Position numbers and translations under genes: made by a program. This document shows positions 49,284-58,521 of a DNA stretch of 64,000 bases, piece after piece. Source of the stretch: Streptomyces sp. TP-A0874 (lineage in GTDB: Bacteria; Actinomycetota; Actinomycetes; Streptomycetales; Streptomycetaceae); the NCBI RefSeq assembly GCF_001748085.1, contig NZ_BBZK01000008.1, positions 248,001 to 312,000 on the forward strand. The letters run 5' to 3'. Each line of letters opens with the position of its first letter. Position 1 is the stretch's first letter. The notes beneath the pieces were generated by a model that saw only the letters and a program-made list of their open reading frames with translations, searched no databases and was not told the DNA's origin.

Positions 49284-50639
49284 TCAGCCTACGTGGCTGC
49301 GCTGCTCACGCCCTGACTTCGCTGCTCTGCTGCCCAACGCGTGCGCCCCGTTGGCGCTCCGGGGCGCACTCCGCGGGGAGCCACTCTCCCCTGTGCTCCG
49401 AACGCCGGCCGCACCACCCTCACCGGCCCCCTCGGCCGCTTCCCCCGAGTCCATCGCCGGCGCTCCGGCCGGACGCCGGTACCGGGGCGGCACCAGGGAG
49501 TACGCCCAGTGCGGAACGCGTGGGGTGAAGCGCGGCAGCAGCAGCATGAACAGGCCCACCGCACTGAGCGCCAGGATCACTACCAGCACCAGCAGCGCAC
49601 TGCCGGAGTTGACCGAGTAGGCGACCGCACCGAAGGCGATCAGCGCCGACCAGAAGTACATGATCAGCACGGCGCGGCTGTGCGAGTGCCCGATCTCCAG
49701 CAGTCGGTGGTGGAGGTGGCCACGGTCGGCAGCGAACGGCGACTGGCCGTTCCAGGTGCGCCGCACCACGGCCAGGACGAGGTCCGCGACCGGCACCGCG
49801 ATGATGCTGAGCGGCAGCAGCAGGGGGATGTAGACCGGCACCGTGGCCTTGACCGCCGCGCTCTCGGAGCCGGCGAAGACCTGCAGCGCGTCAGGGTCCA
49901 CCTGCCCGGTGATGGAGATCGCTCCGGCGGCCAGCACCAGTCCGATCAGCATCGAGCCCGAGTCGCCCATGAAGATCCGCGCGGGGTGCATGTTGTGCGG
50001 CAGGAAGCCCAGGCACATGCCCATCAGGATGACCGCGAAGAGGGTGGCGGGGGCGGCCGCCTCCACGCCGTAGCCGTACCAGACGCGGTAGGAGTACATG
50101 AAGAACGCCAGCGCGGCGATGCAGACCATGCCCGCGGCCAGCCCGTCCAGGCCGTCGACGAAGTTCACCGCGTTGATGGTGATCAGCACCAGCGCCACGG
50201 TCAGCAGGGTGCCCTGCACCGGCGTCAGCGAGACCGACCCCACCCCGGGCACCGGGATCCAGAGGATCGTCAGCCCCTGCATCACCATCACACCGGCGGC
50301 GATCATCTGCCCGCCGAGCTTCAGCAGGGCGTCCACGCCCCACTTGTCGTCGAGCACCCCGAGCAGCCAGATCAGTCCGGCACCGGAGAGGAGCGCCCGC
50401 GGCTCGTTGGAGAGTTCGAAGACCTTGCCCACGTTGAACAGGTGCGCGGCGACCAGCAGGCCGGCGCAGAGCCCGCCGAACATCGCGATGCCGCCGAGAC
50501 GCGGGGTCGGCTCGCGGTGGACGTCTCGCGCCCGGATCGCCGGCATCGCGCCCGCCGCGATCGCGAACTTCCGCACCGGTCCGGTCAGCAGGTAGGTGAC
50601 CGCTGCCGTGACGCAGAGCGTCAGCAGGTATTCACGCAC
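49284..50639 (-). CDS. undecaprenyl-phosphate sugar-1-phosphate transferase, WecA/TagO-like
   Basis: 451 residues from a GTG at 50639 with GAGGAA about 6 nt upstream. About eleven membrane spans. MraY/WecA family motifs are present: PTPRLGGIAMFGG, VDGLDGLAAGM with the NFVDGLDG metal-binding Asp residues, FMGDSGSMLIGL, and DRGHLHHRLLEIGHSH, the His-rich loop of WecA/TagO types. It transfers GlcNAc-1-phosphate (or similar) to undecaprenyl phosphate, starting teichoic acid or other wall-glycopolymer synthesis. The LCP ligase at 55 kb may act at the end of the same pathway. The C-terminal tail is Pro/Ala/Gly-rich. Confidence 0.92.
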   Translation of the reverse strand: MREYLLTLCVTAAVTYLLTGPVRKFAIAAGAMPAIRARDVHREPTPRLGGIAMFGGLCAGLLVAAHLFNVGKVFELSNEPRALLSGAGLIWLLGVLDDKWGVDALLKLGGQMIAAGVMVMQGLTILWIPVPGVGSVSLTPVQGTLLTVALVLITINAVNFVDGLDGLAAGMVCIAALAFFMYSYRVWYGYGVEAAAPATLFAVILMGMCLGFLPHNMHPARIFMGDSGSMLIGLVLAAGAISITGQVDPDALQVFAGSESAAVKATVPVYIPLLLPLSIIAVPVADLVLAVVRRTWNGQSPFAADRGHLHHRLLEIGHSHSRAVLIMYFWSALIAFGAVAYSVNSGSALLVLVVILALSAVGLFMLLLPRFTPRVPHWAYSLVPPRYRRPAGAPAMDSGEAAEGAGEGGAAGVRSTGESGSPRSAPRSANGAHALGSRAAKSGREQRSHVG

Positions 50640-50812
50640 GCCAGTTCCTCGGAGGTATCGCCGGCCATCACACAAACACCCTAGCCCTCCCGGCGGTGAG
50701 GGCTCTGTGTGGAAGCACCCCGGCCCCGGGTGTCCTACCGCTGCTCACGCCCCTGGGACGTACGGGTACCGGGGATGGTTGCACACTGTGCGACCGGGCG
50801 GCGACGCGGCTC

Positions 50813-51478
50813 TCATTCCCGGCCGTCGATCCCGGTGAGCGCGGTGACCACCGGATCGAGGGCCTGCTGGATCTCCGCCCCGATGCTGCGGAAGTAGGTG
50901 ATCGGCGCGCCGTAGGGGTCGTGCACCTCGTCGGCGTCCGGGCTGGGGGCCAGCAGCCAGCCGCGGAGCGCGGCCGCGGCGCGGACCAGCGCCCGGGCCC
51001 GGACGACCACCGCCCCCTCCGGCTCGGGGTCCGGCAGGGTGGCCGGGTCTATGGCCCGCACGAGTCGGGTGAACTCCTTGAGCGTGAAGGTGCGCAGCCC
51101 CGCGGAGTGCCCCATGGAGATCACCTGGGCCCGGTGGTCCCGGGTGGCGGTGAGGACGAGGTCGGCGCGTATCACGTGCTCGTCGAGGAGTTCACGGCCG
51201 ACGAAGCCCGCCGGGTCGGCGCCGAGGTCGGTGAGGACCGCGGCGGCGTGTGTCTCCATCGGGGCGCCCTCGTGTCCCCAGGTGCCCGCGCTCTCCACGA
51301 GCACGGCGTCGGCACGGGCCGGCCCCAGGCGCTCGGCCAGGGCGTGCCGGGTCAGCCGCTCGGTGATCGGCGAGCGGCAGACGTTGCCGGTGCTGACGTG
51401 GAGGATGCGGAAGGTGTCGTCCGGCCCCTGGCCGTCGTTCTCCTGGACCGCCGTCCCACGCGCCTGCAGGTCCCTCAA
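50813..51478 (-). CDS. low-molecular-weight protein tyrosine phosphatase
   Basis: 221 residues from a TTG that overlaps the sua5 stop by 4 bp (TTGA), with GGAGG 4 nt upstream. The catalytic P-loop is HVSTGNVCRSPITERL (a CxxxxxR-type loop variant, with Cys and Arg in VCRSP). The general-acid segment is DEVHDPYGAP near the C-terminus. Such enzymes reverse tyrosine phosphorylation of wall-polymer or division proteins. A different start within the linker before FRILHV is possible. It is fused neither to a kinase nor to an exporter gene here. Confidence 0.88.
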   Translation of the reverse strand: MRDLQARGTAVQENDGQGPDDTFRILHVSTGNVCRSPITERLTRHALAERLGPARADAVLVESAGTWGHEGAPMETHAAAVLTDLGADPAGFVGRELLDEHVIRADLVLTATRDHRAQVISMGHSAGLRTFTLKEFTRLVRAIDPATLPDPEPEGAVVVRARALVRAAAALRGWLLAPSPDADEVHDPYGAPITYFRSIGAEIQQALDPVVTALTGIDGRE

Positions 51479-52122
51479 CTGGCCTCCTCGAGGTCTGGTA
51501 CGACCTCGCGGAGCTGCTCGGCCGAGAGCGCCCCGGCGCGGAGCAACACCGGTGTGCTGCCGGTGACATCGACGATCGAGGACGGCTCGGGGGTGGGGGT
51601 GGGGCCGCCGTCCAGGTAGACGGAGACGGAGTCGCCCAGCATGTCCTGGGCCGCGTCGCAGTCCTGCGGGGAGGGGTGGCCGGTGAGGTTGGCGCTGGAG
51701 ACGGCCATCGGGCCGACCTCGGTCAGCAGCTCGATGGCGACCGGGTGCAGCGGCATCCGCACCCCCACGGTCCCCCTGGTCTCCCCCAGGTCCCACTGGA
51801 GTGAGGGCTGGTGGCGGGCGATCAGGGTGAGGGCTCCCGGCCAGAAGGCGTCCACGAGTTCCCAGGCCTGCTCCGAGAAGTCGGTGACCAGGCCGTGCAG
51901 CGTGTTGGGGGAGCCGATCAGCACGGGGGTGGGCATGTTCCGGCCGCGGCCCTTGGCCTCCAGCAGGTCGCCGACCGCCTCGCCGCTGAAGGCGTCCGCA
52001 CCGATCCCGTAGACGGTGTCGGTGGGGAGGACCACCAGTTCGCCCCGGCGGACGGCTGATGCGGCCTCGCGCAGTCCGGTCTTGCGGTCGGTCGCATCGG
52101 TGCAGTCGTAACGCCGTGCCAT
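51475..52122 (-). CDS. L-threonylcarbamoyladenylate synthase (Sua5/YciO/YrdC)
   Basis: 215 residues. The YrdC fold shows LVVLPTDTVYGIGADAFS, the KGRGRNMPTPVLIGS basic nucleotide-binding loop, VGVRMPLHPVAIEL and VSSANLTGHPS. It makes threonylcarbamoyl-AMP from Thr, bicarbonate and ATP, for t6A37 in tRNAs reading ANN codons. AGGAGG lies about 8 nt upstream of the ATG. It sits between prmC and the phosphatase gene, the usual actinobacterial order. Confidence 0.95.
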   Translation of the reverse strand: MARRYDCTDATDRKTGLREAASAVRRGELVVLPTDTVYGIGADAFSGEAVGDLLEAKGRGRNMPTPVLIGSPNTLHGLVTDFSEQAWELVDAFWPGALTLIARHQPSLQWDLGETRGTVGVRMPLHPVAIELLTEVGPMAVSSANLTGHPSPQDCDAAQDMLGDSVSVYLDGGPTPTPEPSSIVDVTGSTPVLLRAGALSAEQLREVVPDLEEAS

Positions 52123-52255
52123 CTACGGGCCTCCTTGTCGCGGGGCTCCTGCGTGATCATCGGGTGGGGGCCCGCCGTCGCGGCCAGGGCGGCGGAGCCG
52201 GCGGCCGCGGGAGCGCAGGGCGGTTCTCCGGCGGTCGTGGGATACCTGCGGGCGG

Positions 52256-53101
52256 TCACGGGGTGGCCCGCCGGGCGGTGGCGAACCTCGGTCTGTTGTT
52301 CAGATCGGGGTGGTCGGCGGCGTCGGCCCAGCCGCGCTCCTCGGCGAAGATCCACGGCACTTGGCCGCCCTGGGTGTCGGCGTGCTCGACGACCACGACG
52401 CCTCCCGGTCTGAGCAGCCGGTGCGCGGTCCGCTCAATGCCGCGGATGGTCTCCAGCCCGTCCGCACCGGAGAAGAGCGCCCGCTGCGGATCGTGGTCGC
52501 GGGCCTCCGGAGCGACGTTCTCCCACTCCCCGAGCGGGATGTACGGCGGGTTGGAGATGACGAGGTCGACCTGGCCGTCGAACTCGGGGAGGGCGCTGAA
52601 CGCGTCGCCGTAGTGGAGGGTGACCCGGGAGCCCTCGACGTTCCGCCGTGCCCAGCGCAGTGCGTCCTCGTCCAACTCCACCGCGTGCACCTTGGACCTG
52701 GGCACCTCCTGGGCGAGGGCGAGGGCGATCGCCCCGGAGCCGGTGCACAGGTCGACGATCAGCGGTTCGACGACGTCCATGGCGCGCACCGCGTCTATCG
52801 CCCAGCCGACGACCGACTCCGTCTCCGGCCGGGGCACGAAGACGCCCGGTCCCACCTGGAGTTCCAGATAGCGGAAGAAGGCGCGGCCGGTGATGTGCTG
52901 GAGGGGTTCCCGGGCCTCCCGGCGGGCGACCGCCTCCCAGTAGCGGGCGTCGAAGTCGGCGTCGGCGACACCGTGCAGCTCACCGCGCTTGACCCCGTGT
53001 ACGAAGGCGGCGAGCTCCTCCGCGTCGAAGCGCGGTGAGGGGACACCGGCGTCGGCCAGCCGCTGGGTGGCCTGGGCCACCTCGGCGAGCAGCAGGTTCA
53101 C
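52256..53101 (-). CDS. prmC: peptide chain release factor N5-glutamine methyltransferase
   Basis: 281 residues. N-terminal helical bundle (LLAEVAQATQRLADAGVPSP), SAM-binding motif IVDLCTGSGAIALALAQEV, and the substrate Gln-binding NPPY motif in VDLVISNPPYIPLGEW. It methylates the Gln of the GGQ motif in release factors and is encoded 167 bp downstream of its substrate prfA. GTG start with GGAGG 6 nt upstream. Confidence 0.96.
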   Translation of the reverse strand: MNLLLAEVAQATQRLADAGVPSPRFDAEELAAFVHGVKRGELHGVADADFDARYWEAVARREAREPLQHITGRAFFRYLELQVGPGVFVPRPETESVVGWAIDAVRAMDVVEPLIVDLCTGSGAIALALAQEVPRSKVHAVELDEDALRWARRNVEGSRVTLHYGDAFSALPEFDGQVDLVISNPPYIPLGEWENVAPEARDHDPQRALFSGADGLETIRGIERTAHRLLRPGGVVVVEHADTQGGQVPWIFAEERGWADAADHPDLNNRPRFATARRATP

Positions 53102-53267
53102 TGGAAGCCTCCGGATACGGCTTGCGCCATCGGGAGCCTGGGAACGGCCGGCGATGACGGTGTCGGTGACGATAACGACCCAAGGATGGCGGAAGGACGG
53201 CGGTGGCGACGGGGAACGGCGGAAAGCGGGCTCCCCGGCGCAGCGCCGGGGACGGTCGGTGGACGGC

Positions 53268-54347
53268 CTACTGGGCCGCGGCCAGTTTGGCAGCGGAGTC
53301 GGCGTCCACGCACGCCTGGATCACCGGATCCAGCTCGCCGTCGAGCACCTGGTCCAGGTTGTAGGCCTTGAAGCCGACCCGGTGGTCCGAGATGCGGTTC
53401 TCGGGGAAGTTGTAGGTCCGGATCCGCTCCGAGCGGTCGACCGTGCGCACCTGACTGCGGCGCGCGTCCGAGGCCTCCCGCTCGGCCTCCTCCTGGGCGG
53501 CCGCCAGCAGCCGGGAACGGAGGATGCGCAGCGCCTGCTCCTTGTTCTGGAGCTGGCTCTTCTCGTTCTGGCAGGAGACCACGATGCCGGTGGGCAGGTG
53601 GGTGATGCGCACCGCCGAGTCGGTGGTGTTGACCGACTGGCCGCCGGGTCCGGAGGAGCGGTAGACGTCGATCCGCAGGTCGTTGGGGCCGATCTCGACC
53701 TCGACCTCCTCCGCCTCGGGGGTGACGAGCACCCCGGCGGCCGAGGTGTGGATACGGCCCTGCGACTCGGTGGCGGGCACCCGCTGCACCCGGTGCACCC
53801 CGCCCTCGTACTTCAGCCGGGCCCAGACGCCCTGGCCGGGCTCGGTGGCGCCGTTGCCGCCCTTGGTCTTCACCGCGACCTGCACGTCCTTGTAGCCGCC
53901 CAGGTCGGACTCGTTGGCCTCGAGGATCTCGGCCTTCCAGCCGGCGCGTTCGGCATAGCGGAGGTACATCCGCAGCAGGTCTCCGGCGAACAGGGCGGAC
54001 TCCTCGCCGCCCTCACCCGCTTTGACCTCGAGGATCACGTCCTTGTCGTCGCTGGGGTCGCGCGGTACCAGCAGGAGTCGCAGCTCCTCGGTGAGTTCCG
54101 CGCGCCGCGCCTCCAGTTCCTTGACCTCTTCGGCGAAGTCGGGGTCGTCCGCGGCGAGTTCACGCGCCGCCTCGATGTCCTCCCCGGTCCGCTTCCAACC
54201 ACGGTAAGTCGTGACGATCGGGGTCAGTTCCGCGTAGCGCTTGTTGAGCCGGAGCGCTTCGCGCTGGTCGGCGTGGACCGCTGGGTCGGCGAGCCGTTTC
54301 TCAAGCTCTGCGTGCTCGCCGATGAGTTCCTCGACCGCCTCGAACAT
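53268..54347 (-). CDS. prfA: peptide chain release factor 1
   Basis: 359 residues from the ATG at 54347 (MFEAVEELIGEHAELEKRL); the upstream open frame overlaps rpmE and is not coding. The GGQ motif is in SSGPGGQSVNTTDSAVRITH, and the codon-recognition region before it includes the RVPATESQGRIHTSAA segment (PAT in place of the frequent PVT tripeptide form). It reads UAA and UAG. AAGGAACG lies upstream of the ATG. Confidence 0.97.
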   Translation of the reverse strand: MFEAVEELIGEHAELEKRLADPAVHADQREALRLNKRYAELTPIVTTYRGWKRTGEDIEAARELAADDPDFAEEVKELEARRAELTEELRLLLVPRDPSDDKDVILEVKAGEGGEESALFAGDLLRMYLRYAERAGWKAEILEANESDLGGYKDVQVAVKTKGGNGATEPGQGVWARLKYEGGVHRVQRVPATESQGRIHTSAAGVLVTPEAEEVEVEIGPNDLRIDVYRSSGPGGQSVNTTDSAVRITHLPTGIVVSCQNEKSQLQNKEQALRILRSRLLAAAQEEAEREASDARRSQVRTVDRSERIRTYNFPENRISDHRVGFKAYNLDQVLDGELDPVIQACVDADSAAKLAAAQ

Positions 54348-54483
54348 CGGGACTCGTTCCTTGGGAGGTGTGGGCCGGTGGCCTGGTTGGGTGCGGCTGC
54401 CCGGGTGGGGCCCGGTGGACGACAAAGCGCCGGTCCGGCCGCCCCTGAGGTCGGGGCGGGCGGAGCCGGCGCCGTTCGGGTCG

Positions 54484-54708
54484 CTACTTCTGGGCGGACC
54501 CGGCCTTCTTGCCGAAGCGAGCCTCGAAGCGGGCCACGCGGCCACCGGTGTCGAGGATCTTCTGCTTGCCCGTGTAGAACGGGTGGCACTCCGAGCAGAC
54601 CTCTGCGCGGATCGCGCCCTCGGTGACAGTGCTACGGGTGGTGAACGAGGCGCCACAGGTGCAGCTGACCTGGGTCTCCACGTACTCCGGGTGAATATCG
54701 CGCTTCAA
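54484..54708 (-). CDS. rpmE: 50S ribosomal protein L31, zinc-binding form
   Basis: 74 residues. Zinc ligands Cys16 and Cys18 (VSCTCGASF) and Cys38 and Cys41 (VCSECHPFYTGKQK) are all present, so this is the zinc-containing paralog. The start codon is TTG, 6 nt after AGGAG, giving MKRDIHPEYVETQ. It lies upstream of prfA as usual. A zinc-independent paralog under Zur control is expected elsewhere. Confidence 0.96.
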   Translation of the reverse strand: MKRDIHPEYVETQVSCTCGASFTTRSTVTEGAIRAEVCSECHPFYTGKQKILDTGGRVARFEARFGKKAGSAQK

Positions 54709-54831
54709 GGGGATCTCCTAAGTTCGGGAGGGCACCGGGTCGTACGAGCGGGCTGCCCCTACGTGAACCGGCACCGGCGCACCAGTTTGCCAGTACTGGT
54801 CGTATCTCCCAAAACGGGGGTGCCGACGAAT

Positions 54832-56040
54832 CTATTCCGGAGGTTTGCCCGCCCGGTCGGCCGGATCTCCGGCCCGTTCCGGTCCGGCCCCACCGCGGCC
54901 CACCTCACCCCCGACCACCCCTCCGGTCTCCTTCTCGGCCCGCTCACCGGCGGGGTGCCGGGTCGCGGAGGCGGGGATCGGCCGGTCGTGCCGGAGCGCG
55001 TCCCACACCTGCCGGGACTGCTTGGCCAGCGGCAGCACCCGGTTGGCGTCCTCGGGGTCGTACCGCACCGGCAGGGTGACCATCTCGGTGTTCCGGGCGT
55101 CGATGCCCTTCAACGTCCGGCCGAAGCCCAGCAGGTCCTCCACCGAGGCGAGCTCGGAGTCGGTGGTGAGCGTCTTGGTGGCGGTGGAGGCGAGTCCGTA
55201 CATCCGGGCCGGGTCGCCGAACAGGTCGATCTGCTTGATCTGGCTGATCAGCGCCTTCATGAACGCCTGCTGCAGCCGGATCCGGCCGAGGTCGCTGCCG
55301 TCGCCCACGGAGTGCCGGGTCCGGACCAGGCCGAGGGCCTGTTCGCCGTCGAGCCGGTGGGTGCCGGGCTCCAGGTCGAGCCGGCTGTCCCGGTCGTTGA
55401 TCGCCTGGTGCGTGGTGACCTTGACACCGCCGAGCTTGTCGATCAGTTTCTTGAATCCGGTGAAGTCCACCTCGAGGTAGTGGTCCATTCGGATGTCGGA
55501 GAGCGCTTCGACGGTCTTGACCGCGCAGACCGGTCCGCCCAGGCGGTATGCCTCGTTGAACATCACACCGCGGGCCGGCGGCGCGGTTCCGCCGCCCCTC
55601 TTCTCGCAGGAGGGCCGCTCGACGATCGTGTCCCGGGGGATGCTGACGACGCTGGCCCGCTTCCGGTCGGGGTAGACGTGGAGCACCATCGCGGTGTCCG
55701 AGCGGGCCCCGCTCTCGCCGTCGTGGCCGTAGGCTCCGTTGGCTCCGGCCCGGGAGTCGGATCCGAGGATGAGGATGTCCGTCGAGCCGTCGTCGGCGTC
55801 CTCGGGCCGGTCGGTGCCGAGAGCGCCGTTGATGTCGATGCCCTTGAGGTTGCCGTCCAGGCGGAACCAGAGGACCGCGAAACCGGCGCCGCCGATCAGC
55901 AGCAGCCCCGCGAGGACGCAGACCACGACGAGCACGGCCTTGCGCCGCGGGCCGCCCCTCCTCAGCGCACCGGAGCCGCCGGTGGCGGCACCGTCCTCCG
56001 ACGGCCGATCCGGCCCTGGGTCGCTGCTCTCGTCCGTCAT
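54832..56040 (-). CDS. LytR-CpsA-Psr family wall-polymer ligase
   Basis: 402 residues. A short acidic cytoplasmic start, one membrane span (about 33-56, AVLVVVCVLAGLLLIGGAGFAVLWF), then the extracellular LCP domain. Its features are DILILGSDSRAGANG (first Asp/Arg for pyrophosphate), TAMVLHVYPDRKRASVVSIPRDT, and LVRTRHSVGDGSDLGRIRLQQ. LCP enzymes attach teichoic acids, arabinogalactan-like or capsular polymers to peptidoglycan. The WecA-like transferase at 50 kb could start the same polymer. A Glu/Arg/Gly-rich tail ends the protein. Confidence 0.93.
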   Translation of the reverse strand: MTDESSDPGPDRPSEDGAATGGSGALRRGGPRRKAVLVVVCVLAGLLLIGGAGFAVLWFRLDGNLKGIDINGALGTDRPEDADDGSTDILILGSDSRAGANGAYGHDGESGARSDTAMVLHVYPDRKRASVVSIPRDTIVERPSCEKRGGGTAPPARGVMFNEAYRLGGPVCAVKTVEALSDIRMDHYLEVDFTGFKKLIDKLGGVKVTTHQAINDRDSRLDLEPGTHRLDGEQALGLVRTRHSVGDGSDLGRIRLQQAFMKALISQIKQIDLFGDPARMYGLASTATKTLTTDSELASVEDLLGFGRTLKGIDARNTEMVTLPVRYDPEDANRVLPLAKQSRQVWDALRHDRPIPASATRHPAGERAEKETGGVVGGEVGRGGAGPERAGDPADRAGKPPE

Positions 56041-56138
56041 CGTTTCTCAGTCCTCGCCGCTTCCCAGTACCCCCTCCGGGCTCGACCAGACCTCGGAGCA
56101 CTCGGACAGAGGCGGGACCGGTACCGCGCCGGGATGCC

Positions 56139-56175
56139 CCAGGGCCTCCCCACGCGGTGCGCGGGGAGGCCCTGG
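56139..56175 (-). terminator. terminator of rho
   Basis: A 13-bp perfect stem (56139-56151 with 56163-56175, core AGGGCCTCCCC) around an 11-nt loop, starting about 20 bp past the rho stop. Confidence 0.8.
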
Positions 56176-56195
56176 ATCGACGCTGGACCAGCAGC

Positions 56196-58169
56196 TCAGT
56201 CGCCGCCGGGGGTCGGCGTGGTCTTCTGGATCTGCAGCAGGAACTCGGCGTTGCTCTTGGTCTGCTTGAGCTTGTCCAGGAGCAGCTCGATGGCCTGCTG
56301 GGAGTCGAGGGCGTGGAGCACCCGGCGCAGCTTCCAGGTGATGGCCAGCTCGTCGCTGCCGAGCAGGATCTCCTCCTTGCGGGTACCGGAGGCGTCCACG
56401 TCCACCGCCGGGAAGATCCGCTTGTCGGCGAGCTTCCGGTCGAGCTTGAGCTCCATGTTGCCGGTGCCCTTGAACTCCTCGAAGATCACCTCGTCCATCC
56501 GCGATCCGGTGTCGACCAGCGCGGTGGCCAGGATGGTCAGCGAACCGCCGTCCTCGATGTTCCGCGCCGCACCGAAGAACCGCTTCGGCGGGTAGAGCGC
56601 GGTCGAGTCGACACCGCCGGAGAGGATCCGCCCGGAAGCCGGGGCCGCCAGGTTGTAGGCGCGGCCCAGACGGGTGATCGAGTCCAGCAGGACGACCACG
56701 TCGTGCCCCAGCTCGACGAGGCGCTTGGCGCGCTCGATGGCCAGTTCGGCGACGGTGGTGTGGTCCTCGGCCGGGCGGTCGAAGGTCGAGGAGATGACCT
56801 CGCCCTTCACCGACCGCTGCATGTCGGTGACCTCTTCCGGACGCTCGTCCACCAGGACGACCATCAGGTGGCACTCGGGGTTGTTGTGGGTGATCGCGTT
56901 GGCGATCGACTGCATGATCATGGTCTTGCCGGCCTTCGGCGGCGAGACGATCAGCCCGCGCTGCCCCTTGCCGATGGGCGCGACCAGGTCGATGATGCGC
57001 GGCGTCAGCGAGCCCGGCTCGCTCTCCAGCCGCAGACGGTCCTGCGGGTAGAGCGGGGTGAGCTTGCCGAAGTCCGGGCGGCCGCGGCCGGTCTCCGGCG
57101 CCATGCCGTTGACCGAGTCCAGTCGGACGAGGGCGTTGAACTTCTCGCGGCGCTCGCCCTCCTTGGGCTGCCGCACGGCCCCGGTGACGTGGTCGCCCTT
57201 GCGGAGCCCGTTCTTGCGCACCTGGGCCAGCGAGACGTACACGTCGTTCGGGCCCGGGAGGTATCCCGAGGTGCGGATGAACGCGTAGTTGTCGAGGATG
57301 TCGAGGATGCCGGCGACCGGGATCAGCACGTCGTCCTCGGACACCTGCGGCTCGTTGCCGAACTCCTCCCGACCGCGGCGACCCCGGCGGTCCCGGTAGC
57401 GGCCCCGGCGGCCGCGGCGGCCGCCGTCGAAGTCGTCGCCGCCGTCGTCGTGCTTGCCCCGGCGGTCGCGCTGGGCGTTGCCGCGCTCCCGGCGGTCGTT
57501 CTTCTGCCCGCCGCGGTCCTGGCGGTCCCCGCCCTGACCGCCGCGGTCGCCGTTCTTCTGCTTGCCCTCGGCGGAGTCCTGGGCGGTCGAGGACGCGCTG
57601 TCGCCCTCGTTCTTGGACTCGGTCCGCTCCTCGGCCTTGGTCGAGGTCTGGGCGGAGGTGTCCGGGGTGCCCGCCTGGGCGGTGGCGCGGCGCCTGCGCC
57701 GCTCGCCGGCCGGCTGCTCGTCACTGGCGGGCTGGCCGGGGATGTCGATGGGCTGCCCCGAGTCCTTCTCGGCCGGGGCGGCCGTGGTGGTCGGGCCGGC
57801 CGTGTCGGCCGAGCCCTCCTTGGGCTGCTCACTCTCGCCGGTACGGGCCTTGGACGTGGTCCGGCGCTTGGGCTTGGTCTCGGCGGGACCGCTGTCCTCA
57901 CTCTTGGCTGCCGCGCCGACGCTGGCCTGCTTCTCCTTGATGACCTCGATCAACTGGCTCTTGCGCATTCGCGCGGTGCCCTTGATACCGAGGCCGGAGG
58001 CGACCTGCTGCAGCTCTGCCAAGACCATGCCCTCAAGGCCGGTGCCGGAACGGCGACGTTTGGGGGCGGCACCGGTGGCAGGCGCGGCGGGAGCGTCCGT
58101 GGCGGGCGCGGAGGCTGCACCGACGTTTTCGTCGGCGGTCACGCCCATCAGATCGGTGGTGTCGCTCAC
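56196..58169 (-). CDS. rho: transcription termination factor Rho, long actinobacterial form
   Basis: 657 residues. The N-terminal Rho_N helical part (VLAELQQVASGLGIKGTARM) is followed by an insertion of about 230 residues, first Glu/Pro/Thr-rich, then Arg/Asp/Gly-rich (RRGRRGRYRDRRGRRGR-like). The RNA-binding OB fold then includes GYLPGPNDVYVSLAQVRK. The ATPase core has Walker A KGQRGLIVSPPKAGKTMIMQ, Walker B VVVLLDSITRLGRAYN and the Q-loop/R-loop. The basic insertion, typical of actinobacteria, adds RNA contacts suited to GC-rich transcripts. GTG start after GGAAGG. Confidence 0.97.
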   Translation of the reverse strand: MSDTTDLMGVTADENVGAASAPATDAPAAPATGAAPKRRRSGTGLEGMVLAELQQVASGLGIKGTARMRKSQLIEVIKEKQASVGAAAKSEDSGPAETKPKRRTTSKARTGESEQPKEGSADTAGPTTTAAPAEKDSGQPIDIPGQPASDEQPAGERRRRRATAQAGTPDTSAQTSTKAEERTESKNEGDSASSTAQDSAEGKQKNGDRGGQGGDRQDRGGQKNDRRERGNAQRDRRGKHDDGGDDFDGGRRGRRGRYRDRRGRRGREEFGNEPQVSEDDVLIPVAGILDILDNYAFIRTSGYLPGPNDVYVSLAQVRKNGLRKGDHVTGAVRQPKEGERREKFNALVRLDSVNGMAPETGRGRPDFGKLTPLYPQDRLRLESEPGSLTPRIIDLVAPIGKGQRGLIVSPPKAGKTMIMQSIANAITHNNPECHLMVVLVDERPEEVTDMQRSVKGEVISSTFDRPAEDHTTVAELAIERAKRLVELGHDVVVLLDSITRLGRAYNLAAPASGRILSGGVDSTALYPPKRFFGAARNIEDGGSLTILATALVDTGSRMDEVIFEEFKGTGNMELKLDRKLADKRIFPAVDVDASGTRKEEILLGSDELAITWKLRRVLHALDSQQAIELLLDKLKQTKSNAEFLLQIQKTTPTPGGD

Positions 58170-58521
58170 GAAGGGTCCTTCCCTGGAGCGGGCGTCGGCC
58201 TGTCTGGCTCGGCGACCGGTTGTGCTGTCCGGGTGCGGTCCTGTCTCGCGGACCGGTCCGGGTGCGGTGGTCCGCCTGTGCGGCGGAAGATCATCGAATG
58301 GTTCCGGCGGGAAACGACGTCACTCATGCCGTCGCGCCGGTTCCGGAGCGTGCTCGACCTGCTCAAGCAGGCCGCTCAGGCAAATTGAGGAGGCTCTCGG
58401 AAGAAGGTGGCCCCGATAGGGGACACGAGCACCGCACCAACTGGTGTCGAGTGCTGACTTGAAGATTAACACTACCGGATCCAACAAACATTCCCCCTCT
58501 CCCAGTCCGGCAATCGTGGCG
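58170..58521. other. rho promoter and leader region
   Basis: No convincing gene lies in these 352 bases. An unusually AT-rich patch at about 58459-58500 probably holds the rho promoter, leaving a leader near 290 nt. Long rho leaders that allow Rho to attenuate its own synthesis are known in other bacteria. Small open frames here overlap the rho start or lie antisense. Confidence 0.5.

Noticed and set aside
53268..54656. PrfA of 462 residues
   Set aside because: The first 100 residues overlap rpmE antisense-free spacer and rpmE itself; the ATG at 54347 gives the normal 359 residues with a ribosome site.
58166..58366. 66-residue leftward frame before rho as a leader peptide
   Set aside because: It overlaps the rho start, has no ribosome site and no amino-acid pattern of an attenuator; not enough to call.
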